Made by a program: the position numbers and the translations under genes. From assembly GCA_035493835.1 (NCBI GenBank), contig DATJHO010000096.1, positions 1 through 26,904 on the forward strand: DNA of 26,904 nt. The letters are read 5' to 3'. The notes below the pieces were generated by a model. The model saw only the letters and a list, made by a program, of their open reading frames with translations. It had not been told where the DNA came from and did no database searches. The DNA comes from DASZTU01 sp035493835 (GTDB lineage: Bacteria; Pseudomonadota; Alphaproteobacteria; Rhizobiales; Devosiaceae). Shown here one piece after another: positions 7,879 through 15,412 of the stretch; the first letter of the stretch is position 1, and every line of letters begins with the position of its first letter.

Positions 7879-8373
7879 ATGGATTCAGTCTTGGAACGCG
7901 CCGGAGCAATTGTTGGCGATCCTCGGGATCGAGTACATATCGTCAGGCAGATTTTCGCCTTCGCGATGGTTGGCGGCTCCGGGGCCGCCGCTTTTGTTCT
8001 CCTGTCGACGCTGTTGGTGGGTGCGCATCTCGGCCTGCCGAACTGGCTGGGGAGTACGCTCTGCTGGGCCGCCTTGATCGGACCCGTCTATCTGGCGCAC
8101 CGGCGGTTCTCGTTCCGCTCGGCGGCGCCCCATGGCCAGGCGCTGCCCCGCTATGTCGGCGTGCAGGTCTGCGCCTTGCTGCTCGCCGCCCTGTTCTCCT
8201 ATGTCGCCTACAGCGTCTTTGCGTTCCCTGTGGTCTGGGCATCGCTGATCGTGACCGGGGCGGTTTCGGGCGTGAATTTCCTGATCTTGCGCCTGTGGGC
8301 TTTCGCTCATCACGCAGAGCTTCCAGTCACGCAAAAGCTTCCGATCGGAGATGAATCCGCGGCGACAAACTAG
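7879..8373 (+). CDS. GtrA-like membrane protein
   Basis: This 164-residue protein has four predicted membrane spans: FAFAMVGGSGAAAFVLLSTL, WLGSTLCWAALIGPVYLAHR, ALLLAALFSYVAYSVFAFPV and ASLIVTGAVSGVNFLILRLW. The arrangement, the basic loop HRRFSFRS after span 2 and the terminal aromatic LRLWAF match the GtrA/DPMS family. Members move or help transfer polyprenyl-linked sugars in cell-surface polysaccharide synthesis. The ATG at 7879 has GAGG closely upstream; an ATG at 7855 in the same frame is an alternative that adds eight residues. No glycosyltransferase gene is nearby, so its partner is unknown. Confidence 0.8.
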   Translation: MDSVLERAGAIVGDPRDRVHIVRQIFAFAMVGGSGAAAFVLLSTLLVGAHLGLPNWLGSTLCWAALIGPVYLAHRRFSFRSAAPHGQALPRYVGVQVCALLLAALFSYVAYSVFAFPVVWASLIVTGAVSGVNFLILRLWAFAHHAELPVTQKLPIGDESAATN

Positions 8374-8467
8374 GGGGGGCTGGACTAAATTCGCTCGTCC
8401 CGGTGTTCACGTTGGCGGTCGCAGTCTCGTCATGAGCAGTCCCACGATGAACGCAAAAACGTGACTT

Positions 8468-8493
8468 GAAACTTCGCAGTAAAACGTGCCGTT
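8468..8493 (+). promoter_or_regulatory. Candidate ECF-sigma promoter (GAAAC-N17-CGTT)
   Basis: GAAAC at 8468-8472 and CGTT at 8490-8493 are separated by 17 bases. This is one mismatch from the GGAAC-N16/17-CGTT promoter used by the alphaproteobacterial general-stress sigma factor EcfG. It lies 34 bases upstream of the cytochrome gene start. The match is short and could be chance. Confidence 0.3.
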
Positions 8494-8527
8494 TCTGCCC
8501 TCGAAGAGAGTGTGATCGAGGGGCGCC

Positions 8528-9427
8528 ATGGCGACAATTACCGAAAGCGGCACAAGCCCGGCCGAAACGCCGGTCAAGGCCAAGGGACCTCTGATCTATC
8601 GTCAATCGATCTTCACCAGGCTCACGCACTGGCTGTGGGTGATCTGCCTCTTCTTTCTGCTGTTCACCGGCCTCAACATCTTCAACGCCGATCCTGCGCT
8701 CTATTTCAGCAAGCAGTCGGGTGTTCCGGACATGCAGGCGGTGGGCCAGCCCCTCGACAATGCGTGGCTCAATATCGGCGGCGTCAATACCGATAACGGG
8801 GCCCGCGGGCAGACGACGATCTTTGGGAAAACCTTTGATACCACCGGCGTGCTCGGCGTGAGCGGGGATCCGGACAATCCGGATTTCCGCGGCTTTCCGG
8901 CCCAGGTGACGATCCCCTCCTATTACGATCTCGCGACGGCGCGGGTGGTGCATTTCTTCTTCGGCTGGATCCTCGTTGCAACGCTGGCGGTCTGGCTCAT
9001 CGCCAGCATTTTCAACCGGCACATCGCCGCTGTTCCGCCGAGCCCTCGCGATCTCCGCCACCTGCCGAAGGACATCCTCAACCACTTGCGGTTCCGCTTC
9101 GAACACGGCCGGAAATACAACACGCTGCAAAAGATCGCCTATTCGGTGGTGCTGTTCATTCTCTTCCCGCTGATCATTGCGACCGGGCTCACCATGTCGC
9201 CCGGGATGAATGCGGGGTTCCCCTGGCTGCTCGATCTTTTCGGCGGTCGCCAGACGGCGCGCTCCATCCATTTCCTCACCATGTCGGCGCTGGTGCTGTT
9301 CTTCGTCGTGCACATCGTCATGGTGGTGCTCGCCGGCCCGATCAACGAGATGCGGCAGATGATCACCGGACGCTATCGGGCAAGCCCGGACGTGCCGTTC
9401 GATGCTGCCAAGAAGGACAAGAAATGA
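8528..9427 (+). CDS. Cytochrome b/b6-domain membrane protein
   Basis: This 299-residue di-heme cytochrome b561-type integral membrane protein has spans at about residues 35-53 (HWLWVICLFFLLFTGLNIF), 140-160, 195-218 and 245-268. Candidate heme-ligand histidines are in RLTHW, ARVVHFFFGW, RSIHFL and FFVVHIV. A periplasmic insert of about 80 residues lies between spans 1 and 2. The family serves as membrane anchor and quinone-linked electron carrier for exported molybdoenzymes and hydrogenases. Its stop codon overlaps the ATG of the downstream molybdopterin protein (ATGA), so the two should form one complex. A weak ECF-type promoter candidate precedes it. It resembles thiosulfate-reductase or formate-dehydrogenase cytochrome b subunits, but the partner here is of sulfite-oxidase type. 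Confidence 0.88.
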   Translation: MATITESGTSPAETPVKAKGPLIYRQSIFTRLTHWLWVICLFFLLFTGLNIFNADPALYFSKQSGVPDMQAVGQPLDNAWLNIGGVNTDNGARGQTTIFGKTFDTTGVLGVSGDPDNPDFRGFPAQVTIPSYYDLATARVVHFFFGWILVATLAVWLIASIFNRHIAAVPPSPRDLRHLPKDILNHLRFRFEHGRKYNTLQKIAYSVVLFILFPLIIATGLTMSPGMNAGFPWLLDLFGGRQTARSIHFLTMSALVLFFVVHIVMVVLAGPINEMRQMITGRYRASPDVPFDAAKKDKK

Positions 9428-10227
9428 CGCGCGACAAGCTGATCCTCAACCGCCGGCGAGTGCTCGGGCTGGGTGCTGCGGCAGCAACGACACTGACCCT
9501 GGGCGGCTGCGACACCTATGACGGCTTCCTGGGCGGCAATGACGACCGGGGCGTGCGCGAGTTCCTGGCCAACGCGAACGACCTGACCTATCGCGTGCAG
9601 CGCATGTTGCTGGGGCAGAACGCGCTGGCGCGCGAATATTCGTCGAGCGAAATCCGTGCCGTGGCGCGGCCCAATGGCTCGACCGACCCGCAGGGCGCCG
9701 ATTACCTGAAGCTCAAGGCCAACAATTTCGCCGATTACCGGCTGCAGGTGACGGGCCTCGTGGAAAAACCGCTCAGCTTCTCGCTCGCGGAACTGCGCAA
9801 CATGCCGGCCCGCACCCAGATCACCCGGCACGATTGCGTCGAGGGCTGGAGCTATATCGCCAAATGGACTGGCACCCAGCTCGGGCCGATTCTCGACCAG
9901 GCGGGGATCAAGCCCGAGGCGAAATTTGCCCTCTATCATTGCTACGACACGATGGATGGCGGCTTCGCCGGCCAGGTGCCCTACTACGAAACTTCCGACC
10001 TGATCGATGCGCACCACCCCCAGACGATCCTCGCCTACGGGCTGAACGACCAGAGCCTGCCCGTCTCCAACGGGGCGCCGATTCGGGTGCGCATCGAACG
10101 CGCGCTCGGCTACAAGCAGCCGAAATACGTCCATACCATCGAGCTGGTCTCGAGCTTTGCCAATGTCGGCCAGGGCAAGGGCGGCTATTGGGAGGACAGT
10201 GGTTACGACTGGTACGGAGGCATTTAG
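9424..10227 (+). CDS. Tat-exported molybdopterin-dependent oxidoreductase (sulfite oxidase/MsrP fold)
   Basis: This 267-residue protein starts with a twin-arginine signal (LNRRRVLGLGAAAATT) followed by LGGC at residues 26-29, which may be a lipobox. It is probably a periplasmic, possibly lipid-anchored, protein. The body is the oxidoreductase molybdopterin-binding domain. RHDCVEGWSYIAKWTG carries the Mo-coordinating cysteine (C138), and NGAPIRVRIERALGYKQPKY is the typical cofactor-side strand. Unlike eukaryotic sulfite oxidase there is no heme domain and no C-terminal dimerisation domain, so electrons should pass to the cytochrome b encoded just upstream. The substrate is unknown; oxidised methionine (MsrP-like) or another S/N-oxide is plausible. 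The 3' end overlaps the end of the convergent VOC gene by 4 bases. Confidence 0.9.
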   Translation: MTRDKLILNRRRVLGLGAAAATTLTLGGCDTYDGFLGGNDDRGVREFLANANDLTYRVQRMLLGQNALAREYSSSEIRAVARPNGSTDPQGADYLKLKANNFADYRLQVTGLVEKPLSFSLAELRNMPARTQITRHDCVEGWSYIAKWTGTQLGPILDQAGIKPEAKFALYHCYDTMDGGFAGQVPYYETSDLIDAHHPQTILAYGLNDQSLPVSNGAPIRVRIERALGYKQPKYVHTIELVSSFANVGQGKGGYWEDSGYDWYGGI

Positions 10228-10625
10228 TTCCCGTTGAGCTTCTTGATCGCTTCTGCAGTGATTGGCGTGAAGAAATTGATCAGGTTGCCGTCAGGGTCGC
10301 GAAACAGCAATGAGCGGTTTCCCCATGGCTGGGTGGTTGGCGGCTGAACGAACTCGCCGATCGCCTTCTCCAATCTTTCAAATTCTTCGTCGACATCATC
10401 TACGCGGAACTCAATGATCACGGAATGGTTGTCGGCCGGGCGAGCTGCCCCTGCGCCGAACAGATCCATGGTGCGCTTGCTGCCTATCGCCAGGGTGCAG
10501 GAAGGCATTGCCAGCTCAGCGAAATCCTCGGTGTACCATTTCGGAGACAGGCCGATGACCTCTTCGTAAAATCGGACCAAGCGCTTGATGTCGTCGGTGA
10601 TAATTCGCGTCGAAACGTAATCCAT
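10224..10625 (-). CDS. VOC (glyoxalase/bleomycin-resistance fold) protein
   Basis: This 133-residue single VOC-domain protein starts MDYVSTRIITDDIKRLVRFY and ends in FRDPDGNLINFFTPI. It shows the beta-alpha-beta-beta-beta pattern of the superfamily and a metal-ligand-like Glu in VIIEFRV. Functions in the family range from metal-dependent dioxygenase to drug binding, so its chemistry cannot be named. The ATG at 10625 is chosen because GAGGCAG precedes it; the open frame continues 24 codons upstream into the palindrome region. It is divergent from a YafY-type regulator 94 bases away with a perfect palindrome between, so it is probably that regulator's target. Its TAA overlaps the convergent oxidoreductase stop. 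Confidence 0.85.
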   Translation of the reverse strand: MDYVSTRIITDDIKRLVRFYEEVIGLSPKWYTEDFAELAMPSCTLAIGSKRTMDLFGAGAARPADNHSVIIEFRVDDVDEEFERLEKAIGEFVQPPTTQPWGNRSLLFRDPDGNLINFFTPITAEAIKKLNGN

Positions 10626-10684
10626 GATGTTTTCTGCCTCTCTTGCGCAGCGGATGCGGCGATGTCCGGGCTTGTAGCCAGGGC

Positions 10685-10708
10685 CTGCTGACAGCATGCT
10701 GTCAGCAG
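10685..10708. promoter_or_regulatory. Perfect 24-bp palindrome, probable operator of the YafY/WYL regulator
   Basis: The half-site CTGCTGACAGCA is followed directly by its exact reverse complement. The palindrome lies 11 bases before the chosen start of the YafY-type regulator and 60 bases from the VOC start. A perfect 24-bp palindrome is very unlikely by chance. Its place between a helix-turn-helix regulator and a divergent gene marks it as an operator for both. Confidence 0.75.
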
Positions 10709-10719
10709 TGGAGACCGAG

Positions 10720-11421
10720 ATGCGCCGAGCCGACCGACTGTTTCAGATCATTCAGGTGCTGCGGCGCTCGACCCGGCCAGTCACCGCCGACACGCTGGCC
10801 CAGGAGCTGGAAGTGTCGAAGCGGTCGGTTTACCGCGATGTCGCCGACCTGATCGGACAGCGAGTGCCGATCCGGGGCGAGGCGGGGCTGGGCTACGTCC
10901 TCGACCGCGATTTCGACATGCCGCCGCTGATGCTCACGCCGGATGAAATCGAAGCCGCGGTCCTTGGCGCGCAGTGGGTGGCCGAGCGCGGGGATCCGGT
11001 GCTCGCCAGCGCGGCGCGGGATTTGATCGCCAAGATTTCAACCGCCGTGCCGGAACGGCTGCGTCCGTTCATCGCCGAGCCCACCATCGGCGCGCCGGCC
11101 GGAAGAGTGGTGGCCGCCGACGGCCTCGACATTGCCCAGACCCGCGAATGGATCCGAAGCGGGCGCAAAATCATGATCCGATATCGAGATCAGCATGCCG
11201 AGGAAAGCCAGCGCACCATCTGGCCGGTGATCATCGGTTACGCCGAGACTGTGCGCCTGCTGGCGGCATGGTGTGAGCTGCGTCAGGATTTTCGGCATTT
11301 CAGGACGGACCGCATCGTTGCCGCGGAATTTATCGAGGAGCATCACGGCTCTCGCCCCGGCGACCTCAGGACCCGCTGGAAGCGCTATATGGAGAAGGAG
11401 CGTAACGTCCGCCTGTCCTAG
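10720..11421 (+). CDS. YafY-type HTH/WYL-domain transcriptional regulator
   Basis: This 233-residue regulator has an N-terminal HTH_11 winged helix at residues 1-60 (MRRADRLFQIIQVLRRST, then SKRSVYRDVADLI as recognition helix). A WYL-type ligand domain lies at about 135-210 (GRKIMIRYRDQHAEE, LAAWCELRQDFRHFRTDRI). The family usually represses its own gene and a neighbour in response to small ligands. The ATG at 10720 has GGAG about 7 nt upstream. An earlier ATG (10696) falls inside the palindrome and would place the operator in the coding region, so the later start is preferred. The divergent VOC gene is the likely target. No partner in the same direction is evident. Confidence 0.9.
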   Translation: MRRADRLFQIIQVLRRSTRPVTADTLAQELEVSKRSVYRDVADLIGQRVPIRGEAGLGYVLDRDFDMPPLMLTPDEIEAAVLGAQWVAERGDPVLASAARDLIAKISTAVPERLRPFIAEPTIGAPAGRVVAADGLDIAQTREWIRSGRKIMIRYRDQHAEESQRTIWPVIIGYAETVRLLAAWCELRQDFRHFRTDRIVAAEFIEEHHGSRPGDLRTRWKRYMEKERNVRLS

Positions 11422-11551
11422 CGGCCCGTCCGGCGTTAAATTCCTGGGCGGATGGACGACATCCCGGGTTGGCGATTGACGCAAATAGGATTGAGAATTA
11501 CTGACGGCTTTGCGGCGGCGGGACCCGGGGGATGGCGCCGAGGGCAGGGCA

Positions 11552-12664
11552 GTGGACTTTTCGTACCTTTTACTTTTCTTGGCCGAGGCAACGTTAGTAT
11601 TCGTCGTCTCGACGTTTTTGTTCGATGTCGTGCATTATCTGCTGCACACTTGGCGGCAATCCAGATTTCGGCTCCTGCGCTATTTTTCCAGGCTGCACTG
11701 GGTGCACCACCAGTTTCTCAATCTCGAAATGCAGATTGATGCCCGCTACCGCTGGCAGAACATCTGGTGCCATGTGCTGCCCGAATATGCGACCTCGATG
11801 GCCGGCACGGTGGTCTTCCTGCTGGTGTTTCCGTGGCAGCCGGTTGCAGCAATAGCGGTGCTGCGGACGATCTTCCTCGTCATGACGCTGAAGGAAGAGG
11901 GCATGGACTTCAACCACATGGCCATGGAGCGGGTGGGCTCCGACCAGGGGATCCTGTGGGTGAATGCCAATTACCACGCCATGCACCATCTGTTCCCCAA
12001 CCAGTTCTACTCCTCGTTCGCCAATCTCTTCGACCTGCTGTTCGGCACCTCGTGCCAGATCACGGGCCGCAAGTTCCTGATTACGGGGGCGAGCGGCGCT
12101 TTCGGCACGGCCATCAGCACCAGGATCGTCGCCGATGGCGGGGTGATCCGCACGGCCAAATGGGGCCGCGACTTCTCCGCCGGGGACTACGCCCGCATGC
12201 AGGAGATGCTCGAATGGGCCGACGTGCTGGTGCTGGCGCACGGGGCCAAGACCGGGGACTGCTGGAACGCCAATTACGTGACCTATGTCGACCTGATCGA
12301 GCGTTTTTCGGAGATCGGCAAAACTCGGGTACTGCCGCCGGAAATCTGGGCGGTAGGATCGGAGGCCGAGTTCCACGGCGACATGGGCCAGGCGGAACTC
12401 ACGGATTATGTCGCGTCCAAGCGCGCCTTTGCGGCACGGGCCCGCGGCTACTATGCCAGCAAGATGATGCTCTACCGCCACATCGTCCCGTCGGCCTTCA
12501 CCTCCGCCATGGGCAAGGGACTTATGTCCGCGGACATGGCGGCGGAGATGTCGCTGTTTTTCATTCGCCGGGCCTTCCGCTATGTGCCGGTCACGCTGAC
12601 GACGCTGGCATTCTGGAACTATTTTCGCTTCATCCGGCAGCCGTTGCTGCCGCGGGCCGAATAG
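11552..12664 (+). CDS. Fused fatty acid hydroxylase/sterol desaturase-family and short-chain dehydrogenase protein
   Basis: This 370-residue two-domain protein is unusual. Residues 1-165 are a membrane di-iron hydroxylase with histidine boxes H28-xxx-H32, H49-xx-H52-H53 and H142-xx-H145-H146, plus H122 in FNHM. Two hydrophobic stretches lie at about 5-25 and 83-110. Residues 173-340 are an SDR: the nucleotide loop TGASGAFG at 178-185, HGAKT in the NNAG position, and Y286-VAS-K290 as the YxxxK catalytic pair. A terminal hydrophobic stretch follows. NCBI-style names for such proteins are bifunctional sterol desaturase/short chain dehydrogenase, and the domain order resembles plant CER1/CER3. 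It probably modifies a lipid at the inner membrane. The start is GTG 11552, after GAGGGCAGGGC; an upstream TTG (11510) is possible. Confidence 0.8.
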   Translation: MDFSYLLLFLAEATLVFVVSTFLFDVVHYLLHTWRQSRFRLLRYFSRLHWVHHQFLNLEMQIDARYRWQNIWCHVLPEYATSMAGTVVFLLVFPWQPVAAIAVLRTIFLVMTLKEEGMDFNHMAMERVGSDQGILWVNANYHAMHHLFPNQFYSSFANLFDLLFGTSCQITGRKFLITGASGAFGTAISTRIVADGGVIRTAKWGRDFSAGDYARMQEMLEWADVLVLAHGAKTGDCWNANYVTYVDLIERFSEIGKTRVLPPEIWAVGSEAEFHGDMGQAELTDYVASKRAFAARARGYYASKMMLYRHIVPSAFTSAMGKGLMSADMAAEMSLFFIRRAFRYVPVTLTTLAFWNYFRFIRQPLLPRAE

Positions 12665-12687
12665 TCAAACAGTTCGTGCGATTTCGC

Positions 12688-12713
12688 AGCAGATTTGCTT
12701 CAAATCTTCTGCT
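12688..12713. other. Stem-loop in the leader of the secreted-protein gene
   Basis: AGCAGATTTG and CAAATCT-TCT-GCT can pair with a 3-nt bulge. The hairpin lies 40 bases before the ATG at 12754 and 24 bases after the upstream stop codon. It lacks a T-run, so it is not an obvious terminator; it could be a leader structure. Confidence 0.35.
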
Positions 12714-12753
12714 AGAAGCCGGCTTCAAAGCGATTTCAAGCAAGGGGGCAGTA

Positions 12754-13407
12754 ATGGGTGCGTTTCGTCTGTTTGCCGGTCATGGGGCGGGGTTGAAGCT
12801 GGTTTTGGTGGTGGCCGGAGCCGCCCTGCTGCCGGGCGTTGCCGATGCAGCAATATTCAATTCACCGACGCCCGCCGCCGCGGCGTCCAGCCTGAGCTTC
12901 AAGGGTGCGCCCGGCACGTTTACCGGCAAATGGGCCTATCGCAGCATCGCCATCGCCGGCGACCCCAAGCTGCCGCTGGCCAAGATGTCGCTCGGCACCA
13001 GCGAATTCGACCTGATCGAGCAGGGTGGCAAGATTACCGGCACCCGCCCCGCCGGCAAGGGCAAGACCTATGTGGTCGATGGCTTTGCCGTCTACGGGCC
13101 GCGCCGGGCGCCGCAGATCGTCTTGCACTCGGTCTCCGACGTTGGCGGCAAGTCCTACGAATACGATTATTTCGGCTACCTGATGCCGAGCTGGAATGTC
13201 ACCGGTAGCCAGCCCGACACGTTCATGGGGACGGTCGTGCGCACGGATCCGGGCGATCCCAGCGCCCCGGCGGTCGTCGTGAGCTTCATTGCGACGCGCG
13301 AGGCCGATGCGGCGGCGGCGGACGCGCCCAAGCCCGCGGGCGCAAAGCCGGTGGCGGCAAAGCCGGTGGCGGCGCACGCAGCGAGCGGGCAATCGGCGGT
13401 TAAGTAG
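12754..13407 (+). CDS. Secreted protein of unknown function with Ala/Pro/Lys-rich tail
   Basis: I do not recognise this 217-residue protein. It has a Sec signal peptide (hydrophobic LKLVLVVAGAALLPG, cut near VADAA at about residue 30). A central region of about 140 residues is rich in Gly, Tyr and beta-type patterns (GTFTGKWAYRS, SYEYDYFGYLMPSWNV). The C-terminal tail of about 30 residues carries KPVAAKPVAAHAA, a short tandem repeat. There is no cysteine, no membrane span after the signal and no sorting motif, so it is probably periplasmic or secreted. AAGGGGG precedes the ATG. The same frame stays open far upstream inside the preceding gene, but only as a shadow. A GC-rich hairpin follows downstream. 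Confidence 0.75.
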   Translation: MGAFRLFAGHGAGLKLVLVVAGAALLPGVADAAIFNSPTPAAAASSLSFKGAPGTFTGKWAYRSIAIAGDPKLPLAKMSLGTSEFDLIEQGGKITGTRPAGKGKTYVVDGFAVYGPRRAPQIVLHSVSDVGGKSYEYDYFGYLMPSWNVTGSQPDTFMGTVVRTDPGDPSAPAVVVSFIATREADAAAADAPKPAGAKPVAAKPVAAHAASGQSAVK

Positions 13408-13442
13408 CGACCCCGGAACGACCCGGCAGGCATACTCGGAAA

Positions 13443-13469
13443 CGCCCCGCATCCCAGCCATGCGGGGCG
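13443..13469 (+). terminator. GC-rich hairpin, likely terminator of the secreted-protein gene
   Basis: A perfect 10-bp stem (CGCCCCGCAT with ATGCGGGGCG) has a 7-nt loop. It sits 36 bases after the stop codon. The downstream tract is only weakly T-rich (CTTGCTTTT), so termination may be partial. Confidence 0.5.
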
Positions 13470-13745
13470 GACCCCTTGCTTTTCCCGCCGCGATACGTCA
13501 TCTACCCCCTGTCACTGCTTTGTTATCCCCGCCTTAAGGCGCCGGGACCATGCTGCTGACCGGGCTTCTCTTCTTATCGACCAATGCGGTGAGCGGCGAA
13601 GCGACTTCGGACGGATCGTTCGGAGTGCGAACGCAAATGAGCGACAATTCCGTCGCCGCTGCATCGATTTGATCCGCCGCGACCCCAGGGCCGGCGAAGG
13701 AGCGCGCGCATTGGCTTTCGCGCGCCGACAGAAAGAGATTTCATT
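13470..13745. other. Leader/promoter region of the DEAD-box helicase gene
   Basis: No gene is seen. Two structures stand out. An inverted repeat CGTTCG-N5-CGAACG lies at 13617-13633. A GC-only hairpin at 13702-13725 (GCGCGCG, 10-nt loop, CGCGCGC) ends 20 bases before the helicase start codon. The second could sequester or expose the ribosome-binding region, as in cold-induced helicase leaders, but that is speculation. No promoter hexamers were convincing. Confidence 0.4.
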
Positions 13746-15251
13746 TTGGCACAAAACTTTTCCGAACTCGGGCTTTCGGTTGGGCTGGTCAACAGCCTCG
13801 AAAAGGCCGGCTTCACCACCCCTACCCCCATTCAGGCCAAGGCGATCCCGCCGCAGCTGCAGGGCCGCGACATCCTCGGCATTGCCCAGACCGGCTCCGG
13901 CAAGACCGCGGCGTTCACGCTGCCGATCCTTGCCGGTATCGCCAAGATCGAGGGCCGTATCGAGCCGCGCACGGCGCGGGCGCTGATCCTGGCGCCGACG
14001 CGCGAACTGGCGGTGCAGATCGATGAGGTCATACGCTCGCTCGCCGGCTCCATGAGGGTTTCGACCGTCTTGGTGCTGGGCGGTGTGTCCCGCTTTCAGC
14101 AGGTACAAAAACTCGCCAAGGGCGTCGATATCATCATCGCCACGCCCGGGCGGCTGAAGGACCTTGTCGACGACAAGAAGGTCCGGCTCGACCACACCCG
14201 CTGGCTGGTGCTGGACGAGGCCGACCGCATGCTCGACATGGGCTTCATCAAGCCGGTGCGCGAGATTGCGGCGCAGATCGGCTCGCGCCGGCAGACGGCG
14301 CTGTTTTCGGCCACCATGGCGACGGAAGTCGCCGGGCTCGCCGCCAGCCTGCTGAAAGACCCGGTGCGCGTCGAAGCCGCCCCGCCGGCGACCACCGCCG
14401 TTACCATCGAGCAGCGGGTGATCCTGACGGGCGCCAAGCAGAAGCGCGACGAGCTCAACAAGCTCCTCGCCGATGAAGGGCTTACCAAGGTGCTTGTCTT
14501 CGCCCGCACCAAGCACGGCGCTGACCGTGTCACCAAGAACCTTGCGATCGACGGGCACGCCGCGATGGCAATCCACGGCAACAAGTCGCAGAACGCCCGG
14601 CAGGCGGCGCTCAAAAGCTTTACGGACGGCCGCTCGCGCATCCTGGTGGCGACCGACATCGCGGCACGCGGCATCGATGTGCCCAACATCACGCACGTCA
14701 TCAATTATGAGCTCCCTGACGATGCGGACAACTATGTGCACCGTATCGGCCGCACCGGGCGCAACGGCGCCTCGGGCATTGCCATCACGCTCTGCGATGG
14801 CGGCGAGCGCGACAAGCTGCGCGACGTCGAAAAGCTGATCCGGCAGAAGCTTCCCTCCAGTGGCGAATTTGCCTCGACGGAGAAGGGTGTTCAGCCGGAA
14901 AAGCCGGCCGAGCCTCGGCGCGGCGCGCGGCCGCAAGCTCGCAATGGCACCGGCGGGCGTCCGCAGCAGGCGCGCAATGGCGGACGGCCGCAGCAGGCGG
15001 GCAAGCGTCCGGAGGGTGGTCCGGCCCGAAATGATGGGGCTCCGGGCCGCAGAACGGCAGTACCTGCGCGTCACGATGCAACCCCTTCCCGCAGCCGTGA
15101 CGACACCGGTCCCGCGTGGTGGGAGAAGGAGACCGGCGCTGCCCCCAGGACGGCTCGAGCCAAGGGCAAGCCGGGCTCGAACGGGGCACCCAAATCGGCC
15201 GCAAGGGGCAGCCGCAGCTCTGGCCGTCGCGACGAAACCGCGGCTTCATAG
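13746..15251 (+). CDS. rhlE: DEAD-box ATP-dependent RNA helicase (RhlE type)
   Basis: This 501-residue helicase has all the core motifs in order. They are the Q motif (GFTTPTPIQ), Walker A AQTGSGKT, PTRELAVQ, TPGRL, DEAD in VLDEADRMLDMGF, SAT, the ARG stretch TDIAARGID and HRIGRTGR. About 125 C-terminal residues (from about 375) are a basic low-complexity tail with repeated ARNGG/GRPQQA units, as in RhlE proteins, where such tails bind RNA. It should unwind RNA duplexes in ribosome assembly or in mRNA decay under cold or stress. The start codon is TTG at 13746 (MAQNFSELGL), because no ATG or GTG precedes the conserved Q-motif region. A strong terminator follows 30 bases after the stop. Confidence 0.93.
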   Translation: MAQNFSELGLSVGLVNSLEKAGFTTPTPIQAKAIPPQLQGRDILGIAQTGSGKTAAFTLPILAGIAKIEGRIEPRTARALILAPTRELAVQIDEVIRSLAGSMRVSTVLVLGGVSRFQQVQKLAKGVDIIIATPGRLKDLVDDKKVRLDHTRWLVLDEADRMLDMGFIKPVREIAAQIGSRRQTALFSATMATEVAGLAASLLKDPVRVEAAPPATTAVTIEQRVILTGAKQKRDELNKLLADEGLTKVLVFARTKHGADRVTKNLAIDGHAAMAIHGNKSQNARQAALKSFTDGRSRILVATDIAARGIDVPNITHVINYELPDDADNYVHRIGRTGRNGASGIAITLCDGGERDKLRDVEKLIRQKLPSSGEFASTEKGVQPEKPAEPRRGARPQARNGTGGRPQQARNGGRPQQAGKRPEGGPARNDGAPGRRTAVPARHDATPSRSRDDTGPAWWEKETGAAPRTARAKGKPGSNGAPKSAARGSRSSGRRDETAAS

Positions 15252-15281
15252 CTTCTTTACTACAACGTCAAGAATTAGCTG

Positions 15282-15305
15282 GGGCGGCCTTGGGCCGCCC
15301 TTTTT
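15282..15305 (+). terminator. Rho-independent terminator of the helicase gene
   Basis: A perfect 8-bp stem (GGGCGGCC with GGCCGCCC) has a 3-nt loop and is followed directly by TTTTT. It lies 31 bases downstream of the helicase stop codon. Confidence 0.92.
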
Positions 15306-15412
15306 GCGCCTGCCGCCAATGGTTCCTGAACCTCAAATGAACGTCGTGTTTTAGTCGAATTCAACCGGCTTCCGGCAAGGTGCCGGAACGATGTGATTGT
15401 AGAGGGTAGGAT

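Noticed and set aside
11767..12753. Upstream extension of the secreted-protein frame through the hydroxylase-SDR gene
   Set aside because: The real start is ATG 12754 with AAGGGGG and a signal peptide; the upstream part is out of frame with the hydroxylase gene and has shadow composition.
13617..13633. LexA (SOS) box in the helicase leader
   Set aside because: The arms are GTTC-N7-GAAC; alphaproteobacterial LexA binds the direct repeat GTTC-N7-GTTC, so the site does not fit.
13512..15074. Minus-strand open frame of 520 codons opposite the helicase
   Set aside because: It is the antisense shadow of a helicase gene with all family motifs, and its translation is low-complexity and Arg/Asp-rich. 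High GC keeps such frames open.
15385..15410. GGAAC as a -35 of an EcfG promoter before the 39-residue ORF
   Set aside because: No CGTT follows at 16-17 bases; the GGAAC is part of a hairpin arm.
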